DNA from: JAGORL01 sp964372415
GTDB taxonomy: Bacteria; Patescibacteriota; Patescibacteriia; UBA9934
Assembly (NCBI GenBank): GCA_964372415.1
Contig: CAYJQH010000008.1
Location: 1-40,474, forward strand
Reading direction: 5' to 3'
Length of the DNA stretch: 40,474 bases
Position numbers and translations under genes: made by a program. Below are positions 7,859-15,011 of the stretch, one piece after another. The notes below the pieces were generated by a model that was given only the letters and a program-made list of their open reading frames with translations, did not search any database and was not told where the DNA came from. Within the stretch, counting starts at the first letter, position 1. Each line of letters starts with the position of its first letter.

Positions 7859-7864
7859 TACTCT
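7859..7864 (+). promoter_or_regulatory. Possible -10 TACTCT
   Basis: TACTCT ends 9 nt before the ATG at 7874, the spacing seen for other leaderless candidates. The match to consensus is modest and read-through from the Clp-like gene is also possible. Confidence 0.3.
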
Positions 7865-7873
7865 TTTGGCGAT

Positions 7874-8926
7874 ATGCCAATTTGGTCGCCATTTGTTTTG
7901 GGTCTGGCGTTTCTTTTGAGTCTTGGCTTGAGCCCGATCATGGCAGGCTTAGCTCATCGCTTTGGATTTGTCGATATTCCTGACAAAGAGCGTAAATTGC
8001 ATGCCGGTTCAATGCCGCTTCTTGGAGGCTGGGCAATAATCATTGGCGTTAGTGTGCCGCTTCTTTTGATCCTAATTTTTAGTGATTATCTTACGATCGG
8101 CGACATAGACGATGAGCACATCGTGGCTATTGTGCTAGGTCTACTCGTACTTGGTGTTGGTGGATCTTTGGATGATAAATGGAATTTACGAGCACGTTAC
8201 AGTATTTTTTTTCCGCTCATAGCGGCTCTTATTGCAGTCACAAGTGGCATAGGTGTGGCTAAGATTACTAACCCGATTGGCGAAGTTTTTGTTCTTTCTT
8301 CCACGGTGTCGATAATCGTCACCTATCTTTGGCTCGTGACCATGACGTACACGACCAAGCTTCTTGACGGTGTTGATGGGTTGGCTTCCGGTGTCTCGCT
8401 CGTCGGAGCCTTAATGATTGCGATGCTGGCCTTATCTAAGACTTATTTTCAGCCTGATGTGGCGCTTATGTCTTTGATCGTCGCCGCAGCTGTCCTCGGC
8501 TTTTTACTTTGGAATTTGCCTCCAGCGCGTATTTTTTTGGGTGAGGGTGGTAGTACATCTTTAGGCTTTCTTCTTGGAACGTTGGCGGTTATTTCAGGCA
8601 GTAAGCTCGCTACGATACTTCTTGTTGTTGGTCTCCCGGCACTTGATGTAGTAATTGTCTTGTTGCGCCGCTTATGGCACGGCAGGCCGCTTGCTCAGGG
8701 TGATCGCACTCATTTGCATCACCTCTTAAGTGACCGAGGCTGGCCGCCCCTCGCCATCACAAGCTTGTATATGTGCTTGGCGGCGGGTTTTGGTTTTACC
8801 ACACTAATTCTTGTTCCCTGGCAGAAAGTTGTCGCTTTGAGTGCATTATTCATTTTAGGTCTTTGTGGTATTGTTCTTGCCGGAAGATCTACACGTTATG
8901 TTCAAGCCTCTATTAATCGTTCTTAG
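7874..8926 (+). CDS. Polyprenyl-phosphate sugar-1-phosphate transferase (WecA/TagO/MraY family)
   Basis: A 350-residue polytopic membrane enzyme of glycosyltransferase family 4 that would move a sugar-1-phosphate from a UDP-sugar to undecaprenyl phosphate, starting a cell-surface glycan. Visible motifs: DIPDKERKLHAGSMPLLGG (N-terminal loop), GSLDDKWNLRARY (Asp pair), LLDGVDGLASG, and DRTHLHHLL, the HxH loop of the WecA/TagO branch rather than true MraY. The usual GDTGS motif reads LGEGGST, with Glu for Asp, a form I associate with CPR homologues. The frame stays open upstream and a TTG at 7823 would add one hydrophobic segment; ATG 7874 gives the normal family N-terminus. Its end overlaps the DUF192 gene by 29 nt. 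Confidence 0.85.
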   Translation: MPIWSPFVLGLAFLLSLGLSPIMAGLAHRFGFVDIPDKERKLHAGSMPLLGGWAIIIGVSVPLLLILIFSDYLTIGDIDDEHIVAIVLGLLVLGVGGSLDDKWNLRARYSIFFPLIAALIAVTSGIGVAKITNPIGEVFVLSSTVSIIVTYLWLVTMTYTTKLLDGVDGLASGVSLVGALMIAMLALSKTYFQPDVALMSLIVAAAVLGFLLWNLPPARIFLGEGGSTSLGFLLGTLAVISGSKLATILLVVGLPALDVVIVLLRRLWHGRPLAQGDRTHLHHLLSDRGWPPLAITSLYMCLAAGFGFTTLILVPWQKVVALSALFILGLCGIVLAGRSTRYVQASINRS

Positions 8927-9377
8927 CCTAACAATTATAGTTGCGGTAGGAATTTTTATTTTAGCCAATCTAACCAAGCCAATAGATCAACAAGCGGTTA
9001 TGTTTTCTGAAGCCGATGCCCAAATTGCCGGAAAAAATTTGATTTTACTTCTCGCGAATGAACCAGCCGAATATCAACAAGGATTATCTGGTTTAGCTCG
9101 TGAAGACCTCTTGGTGGATGGCATGTGGTTTGTCTTTTCAACTGCTGAAGAACGGGAATTTTGGATGCCTGACATGAAATTCAATCTCGACGTTATGTGG
9201 ATGCAAGGCGGGATGATCGTCAAGATCGATGAAAACGTACCGGCTCCTCTAGAAGGTGAAGAACCAGTCCATATGACCTCATCACCGCATAAAGTAGATA
9301 TGGTCATCGAACTGCCTGCTGGTCGCGTGGACGAATTGGGTTTTAAGCTTGGTGACAGGATGTTGTTTAAGGATTAA
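8898..9377 (+). CDS. DUF192 protein with N-terminal membrane anchor
   Basis: A 159-residue protein. Residues 4-26 form a hydrophobic signal-anchor (LLIVLSLTIIVAVGIFILAN). The remainder fits the DUF192 fold: an EYQQGLSGL motif, then MWFVFSTAEEREFWMPDMKFNLDVMWM and a C-terminal ELPAGRVDELGFKLGD. The biochemical role of DUF192 is unknown; it is thought of as extracytoplasmic. The ATG at 8898 was preferred because it places the anchor right at the N-terminus. It overlaps the transferase gene and is last in that transcript. Confidence 0.85.
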   Translation: MFKPLLIVLSLTIIVAVGIFILANLTKPIDQQAVMFSEADAQIAGKNLILLLANEPAEYQQGLSGLAREDLLVDGMWFVFSTAEEREFWMPDMKFNLDVMWMQGGMIVKIDENVPAPLEGEEPVHMTSSPHKVDMVIELPAGRVDELGFKLGDRMLFKD

Positions 9378-9379
9378 AA

Positions 9380-9408
9380 TTGACGAACACGGGATGTTTT
9401 GATAATCT
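9380..9408 (+). promoter_or_regulatory. Promoter of rplU (-35 TTGACG, 17 nt, -10 TAATCT)
   Basis: TTGACG (9380-9385) and TAATCT (9403-9408) are spaced by exactly 17 nt. Predicted transcription start is near 9415, leaving a leader of about 65 nt before rplU. Confidence 0.65.
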
Positions 9409-9414
9409 TCCGCC

Positions 9415-9481
9415 GTCTTAAATAGGCATGCGTAAGGTATACAAGTAGCCTTCAAGGCTCACCTGAGCAGCCAGATCAATT
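9415..9481 (+). promoter_or_regulatory. Structured 5' leader of rplU, possible autoregulatory element
   Basis: Two small mutually exclusive hairpins can form: AGCCT-TCA-AGGCT and GCTCA-CC-TGAGC. L21 operons in some bacteria carry protein-binding leaders; whether this is one is inference. There is no clear Shine-Dalgarno sequence. Confidence 0.35.
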
Positions 9482-9793
9482 ATGTACGCAGTAATTACTA
9501 CCGGCGGCAAGCAGTATTTTGTAAGCCAAGGTGAAAAAATTCAGGTCGAAAAGTTAGATAATGCCGTCGGAGATTCGCTCACTTTTGAAGCCATGCTCGT
9601 ATCTGACGACGAAGGCAAAGAAGTAAGGGTTGGTACTCCGTTAGTACAGGGCGCCAAGGTTACAGCAAAAGTCCTCGAACACGGCCGGGCCGACAAAATT
9701 TCGGTTATCAAATTTAAGCGCAAAGTGCGCTACCGCCGCAATGTTGGGCACCGCCAACCGTTTACAGTTATCGAAATTCAATCCATCGCATAA
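9482..9793 (+). CDS. rplU: 50S ribosomal protein L21
   Basis: A 103-residue protein with L21 hallmarks: MYAVITTGGKQYFVSQGEKI at the N-terminus, KISVIKFKRKVRYRRNVGHRQ near residues 75-95, and the terminal FTVIEIQSI. It is a 23S rRNA-binding protein of the large subunit. The usual partner rpmA (L27) does not follow; a long terminator does, so L27 must be encoded elsewhere. The gene has its own promoter and leader. Confidence 0.96.
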   Translation: MYAVITTGGKQYFVSQGEKIQVEKLDNAVGDSLTFEAMLVSDDEGKEVRVGTPLVQGAKVTAKVLEHGRADKISVIKFKRKVRYRRNVGHRQPFTVIEIQSIA

Positions 9794-9812
9794 AATAAAA
9801 GCCATAAGGCTT

Positions 9813-9880
9813 CTCCCTGCTCCCACGGGATCTGGTGTCCTCAACAACCAGTTCTCCCATGGGAAGCAGGGAGTTTTTTT
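9813..9880 (+). terminator. Long hairpin terminator of rplU
   Basis: CTCCCTGCT-CCCACGGGA pairs with TCCCATGGGAAGCAGGGAG around an inner TGGT...ACCA stem, followed by seven T residues. It is unusually long for an intrinsic terminator and could be a captured palindromic repeat. Confidence 0.85.
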
Positions 9881-9911
9881 GACCTAATATTTCTCTCGTG
9901 TAGACGTCTTA

Positions 9912-9943
9912 GAAAATCAAACCTGTTCGCTAGGTGAGGTTTG
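9912..9943 (-). terminator. Terminator of the dnaB-ybaB-recR strand
   Basis: CAAACCT (9918-9924) pairs with AGGTTTG (9937-9943). On the minus strand the stem is followed by ATTTTCT. It lies 37 nt past the recR stop. Confidence 0.5.
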
Positions 9944-9979
9944 CAGTTAGAACGAATGTATAAGTTTAGGCTAAGGTAT

Positions 9980-10609
9980 TCAGGCTTCAGATCTTCCGGT
10001 CAGAGCACTCGCGAGTGTTACTTCGTCGGCGTATTCAATGTCAGCCCCCATGGGAAGACCACGAGCCAGTCGAGTAATTTTGTTAACCCCAACACCGAGC
10101 GAAGGCGAAGAGGAAGGATGTTTTCTGAACAGTCGATTCAAGTACATGATGGTACTTTCGCCGTGGACGTCAGGAGAAAAGGCAAGAATTAGCTCGCGAA
10201 TATTTGCCTCGGCCTTGATTCTTTTTTCGAGTTCACGAACACGGAGTACGTCGGGGGTCAGACCGTCAACGGGATTTAAAACACCACCGAGAACAAAGTA
10301 CAGGCCTTTGTAAATCCCAGTCGCCTCGATGGTGGCAATATCTCGCGCCTCACTTACTACGCACAATAAATTTTGGTCGCGCGTTTTATCGTTACAAGTG
10401 TCGCAAATCGTTTCTTCGGCGTAGGTAAAACAGCGTGAGCAAACATTAACCCGTTTAAGACCTTCGATGTTCCTTGCGATAAGCTCAAGCTCGCCTTTCG
10501 GTAAACGCAAAAGCGAGAACGCATAACGCAGTGCTGTCTTTGGTCCGACGCCCGGCAATTTTCCAAGCGCAGCTACAGCATTATGGATTGGCGCGGGAAA
10601 TTTACGCAT
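9980..10609 (-). CDS. recR: Recombination protein RecR
   Basis: A 209-residue recombination mediator that with RecO/RecF helps RecA load at gaps. The helix-hairpin-helix region reads LGKLPGVGPKTALRYAFSLL (~16-35). A four-cysteine zinc motif follows (CSRCFTYAEETICDTC, ~58-73). The Toprim domain begins LCVVSEARDIATIEATG, and the C-terminus LARGLPMGADIEYADEVTL is the family signature. Start MRKFPAPIHN is chosen over an ATG five codons upstream because it matches the family N-terminus. It is the last gene after dnaB and ybaB; the usual dnaX neighbour is replaced by dnaB. Confidence 0.95.
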   Translation of the reverse strand: MRKFPAPIHNAVAALGKLPGVGPKTALRYAFSLLRLPKGELELIARNIEGLKRVNVCSRCFTYAEETICDTCNDKTRDQNLLCVVSEARDIATIEATGIYKGLYFVLGGVLNPVDGLTPDVLRVRELEKRIKAEANIRELILAFSPDVHGESTIMYLNRLFRKHPSSSPSLGVGVNKITRLARGLPMGADIEYADEVTLASALTGRSEA

Positions 10610-10611
10610 AA

Positions 10612-10646
10612 AGACTCTAGACACTAGACTCTAGACCCTAGACGTC
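10612..10646 (-). repeat. CTAG heptamer array, TAGACTC variant
   Basis: On the plus strand units run TAGACAC, TAGACTC, TAGACCC, TAGACGT after a leading AGACTC. A related fragment, CACTAGAGTCTA, sits at 10676-10687 in opposite orientation. The array fills the gap between ybaB and recR. Confidence 0.7.
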
Positions 10647-10699
10647 CAAGAAGAGATTAGGACTGTGCCCCGAGCCACTAGAGTCTATAATCTCATGAT

Positions 10700-10993
10700 T
10701 TAACCCATCATTTCCTTGAGGCCCTCAAGACCGCCGTTGGCTTGAACCTTTTTCACCAGTTCTTGTTGAAGTTTTTTGCTGCAATCAGCCATGGCGTCCT
10801 TGATACCCTGTTCAACCGTTGTTTTGTCTAGATTATCGGCGATTTGCACGCCCAAAACTTCATGACTACCGTTTATGGTAATCATCACCTGTTGACCGCG
10901 ACTTGAGCCAACCACAGCGATGTCGTCGAGTAAGGCTTTCATCTGTTTTCCCTGGTCACGCAGCTCTTTGTATTGTTTTAGTTTCTGGAACAT
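10700..10993 (-). CDS. YbaB/EbfC nucleoid-associated protein
   Basis: A 97-residue protein with the YbaB/EbfC layout: an N-terminal helix (MFQKLKQYKELRDQGKQMK), a central beta-hairpin (GQQVMITINGSHEVLGVQI) and a C-terminal helical stretch ending GGLEGLKEMMG. The family forms dimers that bind DNA. It lies between dnaB and recR on the same strand, the common ybaB-recR pairing. Length is normal. Confidence 0.9.
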   Translation of the reverse strand: MFQKLKQYKELRDQGKQMKALLDDIAVVGSSRGQQVMITINGSHEVLGVQIADNLDKTTVEQGIKDAMADCSKKLQQELVKKVQANGGLEGLKEMMG

Positions 10994-10996
10994 ATT

Positions 10997-11028
10997 ATTT
11001 CGAGCGAAGGCGAGAAATCTCGCAATGA
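10997..11028. repeat. Dispersed palindromic repeat remnant
   Basis: The sequence ATTTCGAGCGAAGGCGAGAAATCTCGCAATG resembles a short palindromic repeat common in environmental genomes (CATTTCGAGCGAAGCGAGAAATCTC type). It abuts the ybaB start and shares the ATTGCGAG end with the element at 39346. Confidence 0.5.
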
Positions 11029-11079
11029 AGTCTTAAATGAATATGATAAATCTCTGATTGATGTACCTATAATTTGCGC

Positions 11080-12564
11080 TTAGCTTGGCTTTGGCAAAAA
11101 GCCTTTTGGCGGAATACCGGGAGGTAAACCGACGTTTCCGGTGCTCGAACCTGTTGGCGTAGTTTTTGGCAGAGAACCAGATTTTGGCGCTCCTGCGAAT
11201 GATGAGGCCTGAGCATAGCGGGTGTCAAGATTTTTAAAGCTGGCTCGGGGCGCATCCCAGAAGAGCTTCACCATCCCAGTCGGGCCATTGCGATGCTTGG
11301 CGATGTGTACTTCGGCTACCGTTTTTTCTTCTGGCGTTAGTTCTTCTGCTTGATAGTTGCGATCGGCGGCCTTGCGGTAAAGGAACATAACCACGTCGGC
11401 ATCTTGCTCAATAGACCCAGAGTCTCTGAGGTGAGCCAAGCGAGGAATGGCTGGTTTGTTTAGTTCGACCGCACGCGACAACTGAGCTAAGGCGAGAACG
11501 GGGACGTTTAATTCGCGGGCAATTTGCTTGAGCCCACGACTGATTTCGGCTACTTCCTGCACTCGATTATCGCTTGATGTTTTAGCCTCCATGAGCTGCA
11601 AATAGTCAATTACAATCATGGAAAGTCCGTGTTCGCTTTGCAGGCGTCGTGCTTTGGTACGAATTGACATGATGGTGGCCACGGGGGAGTCATCAATATA
11701 AACAGGTGCCTCCGACAAGCGGCCAAGCGCATCGCCAATACGTGGAAAGTCGTCATCGTGCTCTGATAGTCGTCCCGTACGGAGTTTCCATAGGTCAACT
11801 CCGGCCTCGGCACAAATCATACGATCAACTAGCTGTTCCTTAGACATTTCTAGACTAAAAAAACCTACTGGTTGGTTGGTTTTGAGTGCCACGTTGCGCA
11901 TGATGTCGAGGGCCAATGAAGTTTTACCAACTGACGGTCGGGCGGCAAGAACTACTAGATCGGAACGCTGAAGTCCGGCTAGAAGATTATCGACTCCGGT
12001 AAAACCTGAGGGCACACCACGGAGTTTACCCTTGTCGCGATGGAGCTCATCTATGCGGTCAAAGGCATCGGTTAAAATTGATCTTAGAGGAACAAAACTT
12101 TGTTTGATGAAATTATTTGAGACGTTGAATAGTTTCTGTTCGGCCTGATCAATAACTTCGTCAACATCCTGGGTTTCATCATAGCCAAGTTCAGAAATTT
12201 CAGCTGAGGCTCGGAGTAGCCGTCGCAAGGCCGCCTTTTTGATGATGATTTCTGCGTAGTGACCAATATGAGCCGAGGTCGTGACCACGTTGGTCAATTC
12301 AACCAACATTGTGCGACCACCGATTTGTTTGAGCACACCACGCTCTTCCAACCGATTACCGAGCGTTAAAAGATCGATTGGTTGATGGCGGGCAAAGAGC
12401 TCGGCCATGGTTTCAAAAAGAATCCGGTGAGAGTCCTTATAAAAGTCTTCGGATCTAACTACATCGCCTATTTTGATCATCGCTTCCTGATCAACCAAAA
12501 TAGCACCAAGCAATGACTGCTCAGCCTCCAGATTGTGAGGAGGAATCCGCCCAATCGACGACAT
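11080..12564 (-). CDS. dnaB: Replicative DNA helicase DnaB
   Basis: A 494-residue hexameric replicative helicase. The N-terminal DnaB domain starts PPHNLEAEQSLLGAILVD. The RecA-like domain has Walker A AARPSVGKTSLALDI, the motif GFFSLEMSKEQL, Walker B IVIDYLQLM and ALAQLSRAVE. The last ~50 residues are a Pro/Ser/Gly-rich tail not expected in the family core. A minus-strand TAAGAT ends 9 nt before the start codon, suggesting a leaderless mRNA. ybaB and recR lie downstream on the same strand. Confidence 0.96.
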   Translation of the reverse strand: MSSIGRIPPHNLEAEQSLLGAILVDQEAMIKIGDVVRSEDFYKDSHRILFETMAELFARHQPIDLLTLGNRLEERGVLKQIGGRTMLVELTNVVTTSAHIGHYAEIIIKKAALRRLLRASAEISELGYDETQDVDEVIDQAEQKLFNVSNNFIKQSFVPLRSILTDAFDRIDELHRDKGKLRGVPSGFTGVDNLLAGLQRSDLVVLAARPSVGKTSLALDIMRNVALKTNQPVGFFSLEMSKEQLVDRMICAEAGVDLWKLRTGRLSEHDDDFPRIGDALGRLSEAPVYIDDSPVATIMSIRTKARRLQSEHGLSMIVIDYLQLMEAKTSSDNRVQEVAEISRGLKQIARELNVPVLALAQLSRAVELNKPAIPRLAHLRDSGSIEQDADVVMFLYRKAADRNYQAEELTPEEKTVAEVHIAKHRNGPTGMVKLFWDAPRASFKNLDTRYAQASSFAGAPKSGSLPKTTPTGSSTGNVGLPPGIPPKGFLPKPS

Positions 12565-12573
12565 AGCATGGGC

Positions 12574-12579
12574 ATCTTA
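12574..12579 (-). promoter_or_regulatory. -10 element TAAGAT of dnaB, leaderless start
   Basis: The minus-strand hexamer TAAGAT is 9 nt from the dnaB ATG. No convincing -35 is present. Confidence 0.45.
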
Positions 12580-12616
12580 CCCCACCACATACCGAGCTGG
12601 AAGGGGATATATCGTG

Positions 12617-12680
12617 GATAGCTATGAATAGCTAGTTACTAGTAGCTACCTAGTGGCTAGTCGTTAGTGGCTAGTAGCTT
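12617..12680 (+). repeat. CTAG-centred heptamer array (about 8 units)
   Basis: Units such as TAGTTAC, TAGTAGC, TAGTGGC, TAGTCGT, TAGTGGC, TAGTAGC run mainly in 7-nt phase, with one 4-nt slip (TACC). The array stops 3 nt before the TATACT of the permease gene. Confidence 0.8.
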
Positions 12681-12683
12681 TGC

Positions 12684-12689
12684 TATACT
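12684..12689 (+). promoter_or_regulatory. -10 element TATACT, leaderless start
   Basis: TATACT ends 10 nt before ATG 12700. The preceding TAGCTTT resembles that in front of the 4770 hexamer. Confidence 0.6.
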
Positions 12690-12699
12690 TCTTGTGAAT

Positions 12700-13842
12700 A
12701 TGGAGGACTCAGTAAGGTTCTGGCGCGGTTTGCGGCCGCTTATGGGTACGGTTATCGGGGTTGGTATTTTTGGTTTGCCGTATGTTTTTGCGCAGACTGG
12801 TTTTGGCCTAACCACCATTGAACTTGTGCTAGTTGGTGTGATTAGCGCGGTAACGTTTTTAATTTACGGCGATTTATTGTACGCCAATCGCAGCCACGCC
12901 CACTTTGTGGCCGTAGTCGGGCGTGAACTCGGTCCACTTGGCCGTTTTATGGCAACTGTGTCATACCTCGGAGCTCTGTGGGGAGCCATGCTGGCTTACA
13001 TTTTGGTAGGCGGTCAATTCGCCGCCAATCTTTTTGCTCAGTTTACTGGTTGGGAGGTTGCCACTTGGCAAGTTTTATTTTGGCTTTTCTGTTCGCTCGT
13101 GATTTTTGGGGGAGCGTCTACAATACGCAAGCTCCAGGGAATATTAATTTCAATTTTCGTTATTCTCATCTTGACCCTCGTGGCCTTTGCTTTGCCCCAT
13201 GCGCAAAGTGAGGCGTTTGTCTTTGGTGATATTTCAAGGCTTGGGTTACCACTTGGTGTACTTCTTTTTGCTTTTAGCGGTTTTGGCGCTTTAGCCGAAG
13301 TCAAAGAAGCGATCGGCAACAAGCAAACGCTTTTTCGGTCGGTCGTTATTCTCTCCGTTGTTTTGATTGGGCTCTTATATTTACTTTTTGTGGCAGCCGT
13401 ACTCGGTCTTACTGGTCATGCCACCACTCCGCAGGCCGTCGACGGCTTACGATATGCGCTTGGCGGCGTTCCTTTTATTGTCGTATCTGCGATCGGCCTG
13501 TGTACCGTTTGCACTGCTTTTGTTTCCCTCGGACAATCGATCATGAATACGTTTATTTATGATTATCAAACACGTTTTCCTACGGCCTGGTGGAGCGCTG
13601 TAGGCGTTCCTTTTGTCTTTTACATCGTTGGCGCACGGAATTTTATTGAAATTATTGGTTTAAGTGGTGGCGTTCTTGGGGGAGTGAGCGGATTGTTGCT
13701 GGTTATTGCTTACGAACGCGCTCGCTTTTCAGCGCATCTCGCCAAACGAACCTTGGCTGTCCCTCGGATTTTTACCACGATATCTTTCATCGTATTTTTT
13801 GCCATGATAGTTCTTACCTTAGTTGATTTTTGGGAGGTCTAG
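12700..13842 (+). CDS. Amino-acid permease (aromatic/hydroxy amino acid transporter-like)
   Basis: A 380-residue integral membrane protein with about ten to eleven hydrophobic helices. The first helix carries GTVIGVGIFGLPYVF, matching the GTxIGxGIxxLP signature of the HAAAP/AAAP transporters of the APC superfamily. LLFAFSGFGALAEVKEAIG (~190-208) matches the central conserved loop. It would import an amino acid using an ion gradient; the substrate cannot be inferred. The start is fixed by the -10 spacing; an upstream start at 12667 would lie before the -10. The downstream orphan gene has its own promoter inside the 3' end of this gene. Confidence 0.8.
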   Translation: MEDSVRFWRGLRPLMGTVIGVGIFGLPYVFAQTGFGLTTIELVLVGVISAVTFLIYGDLLYANRSHAHFVAVVGRELGPLGRFMATVSYLGALWGAMLAYILVGGQFAANLFAQFTGWEVATWQVLFWLFCSLVIFGGASTIRKLQGILISIFVILILTLVAFALPHAQSEAFVFGDISRLGLPLGVLLFAFSGFGALAEVKEAIGNKQTLFRSVVILSVVLIGLLYLLFVAAVLGLTGHATTPQAVDGLRYALGGVPFIVVSAIGLCTVCTAFVSLGQSIMNTFIYDYQTRFPTAWWSAVGVPFVFYIVGARNFIEIIGLSGGVLGGVSGLLLVIAYERARFSAHLAKRTLAVPRIFTTISFIVFFAMIVLTLVDFWEV

Positions 13843-13850
13843 GGTACTAT
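13823..13850 (+). promoter_or_regulatory. Promoter of the 81-residue orphan (TTGATT, 16 nt, TACTAT)
   Basis: TTGATT (13823-13828) and TACTAT (13845-13850) are spaced 16 nt, with a transcript start near 13857 and a GGAGG Shine-Dalgarno just after it. The promoter lies over the 3' end of the permease gene. Confidence 0.5.
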
Positions 13851-13867
13851 CCTTTTCGGAGGTTTGA

Positions 13868-14113
13868 ATGTCGGCTGACGCTTCGCGGCTCGACGTTGCT
13901 GAACTGATCAAGCGCATTGAGAAAAATCGACGAGAGCTGTTGATCGGCGTTCTGCATCGCGTTCCTCATGCCGAACGTCAACTGACGATCAACGAGACGT
14001 TTGACGAATTGAAAAGTGCCTTGGCTCTCGGGTTTGTTTATCCGGAAGACAACCCCGACGAGATCATCAACCTTTTGGCTCGCGCTATGCGCGGCTTCAA
14101 ACTTGCGGCCTAA
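13868..14113 (+). CDS. Orphan hypothetical protein, 81 residues
   Basis: A small, probably all-helical soluble protein with alternating charged and hydrophobic residues (LDVAELIKRIEKNRRELLIGVL; later EIINLLARAMRGFKL). I recognise no family. Its expression signals are clear: a -35/-10 pair, GGAGG (13858-13862) five nt before the ATG, and a strong terminator whose stem overlaps the stop codon. This makes it a self-contained transcription unit, unlike its leaderless neighbours. Confidence 0.75.
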   Translation: MSADASRLDVAELIKRIEKNRRELLIGVLHRVPHAERQLTINETFDELKSALALGFVYPEDNPDEIINLLARAMRGFKLAA

Positions 14114-14131
14114 AATAGGCCGCTATTTTTT
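14105..14131 (+). terminator. Strong terminator overlapping the stop codon
   Basis: GCGGCCTA (14105-14112), loop AAA and TAGGCCGC (14116-14123) form a perfect 8-bp stem followed by TATTTTTTAT. It separates the orphan gene from the convergent folD. Confidence 0.9.
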
Positions 14132-14972
14132 ATCCAAGTTCGCGCTCTTGGACCTCTAGAGCCTTTATTACATTGGTTAACAAATAGGCTACGGTTAGAG
14201 GCCCGACTCCACCGGGTACTGGGCTCATAAAGCCGGCGTGACCCACAAGTTCCGTGGCCGCATCACCCACTGTTTTATTGTCTTCACGGTTGGTCCCGAC
14301 ATCAATAACAATAGCTGCCTCTTTAATCATGTTCTTAGTTAAAAATCCCTTTTCGCCAAGCGCCACTATGACAATGTCAGCAGCCCGAGTAATAGCTTCA
14401 AGAGCCGAAACATTTTTGGTTACATAAGTGGCAACCACGCCGGCTTCTTTAAGTAATTCAATTAGCGGCTCGGCAAAAACCTCACTGTTTCCAAGGATGA
14501 CCGCATTTTTATTCTGCAGAGTTCGCCGGGTAGCCTGAATAAGACGCATGATGGCAAGAGCTACAGGTGGCACCAAGATAGGTCTATTCTCAAGTAGTGC
14601 TCGGCGATTCTCTGGATGAAAACCATCTACATCTTTAGTGGGATGAATCGCTGCAATTACCGCGTCGCCGTCAATTTTTTTAGGTAATGGAAATTGCACC
14701 AAAATGCCATTAATGTCTTTGCGAGCGTTAAGTTCTTTTATTTTTTCAAGTAATTCGTTGGTCGTTGTTTTGGCGCCAAAGTGGAATTTTTCTACGTAGA
14801 TCCCAACTTCTTTAGCCGCTTGTTCCTTAAGTTTGACGTACAACGCCGAAGCCGGGTCGTCACCCACTAAAAGCACCGCCAAGCCTGGCGGATGTCGCAA
14901 GTGGGCAATCCGGGTTTTGGCTTTGGTTCGAATGTTTTTGGCCAACACTCGACCATTTAATATCTCGGTCAT
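14130..14972 (-). CDS. folD: Bifunctional methylene-THF dehydrogenase/cyclohydrolase, divergent
   Basis: A 280-residue FolD. Catalytic-domain motifs are present: YVKLKEQAAKEVGI with the catalytic lysine, GILVQFPLP, and KDVDGFHP. The C-terminal PVPGGVGPLTVAYLL is also intact. Two motifs are altered. The PCTPxG segment reads VPPVAL, and the NADP-binding GxSxxVGxP reads GNSEVFAEP. The fold is certainly FolD, but cofactor preference or one of the two activities may differ (inference). It lies 39 nt after glyA on the same strand; the pair supplies and interconverts one-carbon units on tetrahydrofolate. Confidence 0.93.
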   Translation of the reverse strand: MTEILNGRVLAKNIRTKAKTRIAHLRHPPGLAVLLVGDDPASALYVKLKEQAAKEVGIYVEKFHFGAKTTTNELLEKIKELNARKDINGILVQFPLPKKIDGDAVIAAIHPTKDVDGFHPENRRALLENRPILVPPVALAIMRLIQATRRTLQNKNAVILGNSEVFAEPLIELLKEAGVVATYVTKNVSALEAITRAADIVIVALGEKGFLTKNMIKEAAIVIDVGTNREDNKTVGDAATELVGHAGFMSPVPGGVGPLTVAYLLTNVIKALEVQERELG

Positions 14973-15011
14973 AAGGTCACATGATTTTTACAAACGTTAA
15001 GGGAGGCAATA

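Noticed and set aside
9378..9481. A tRNA or small RNA gene in the rplU leader because of its small hairpins.
   Set aside because: Stems are too short and no cloverleaf or known RNA signature is present; kept only as a possible leader element.
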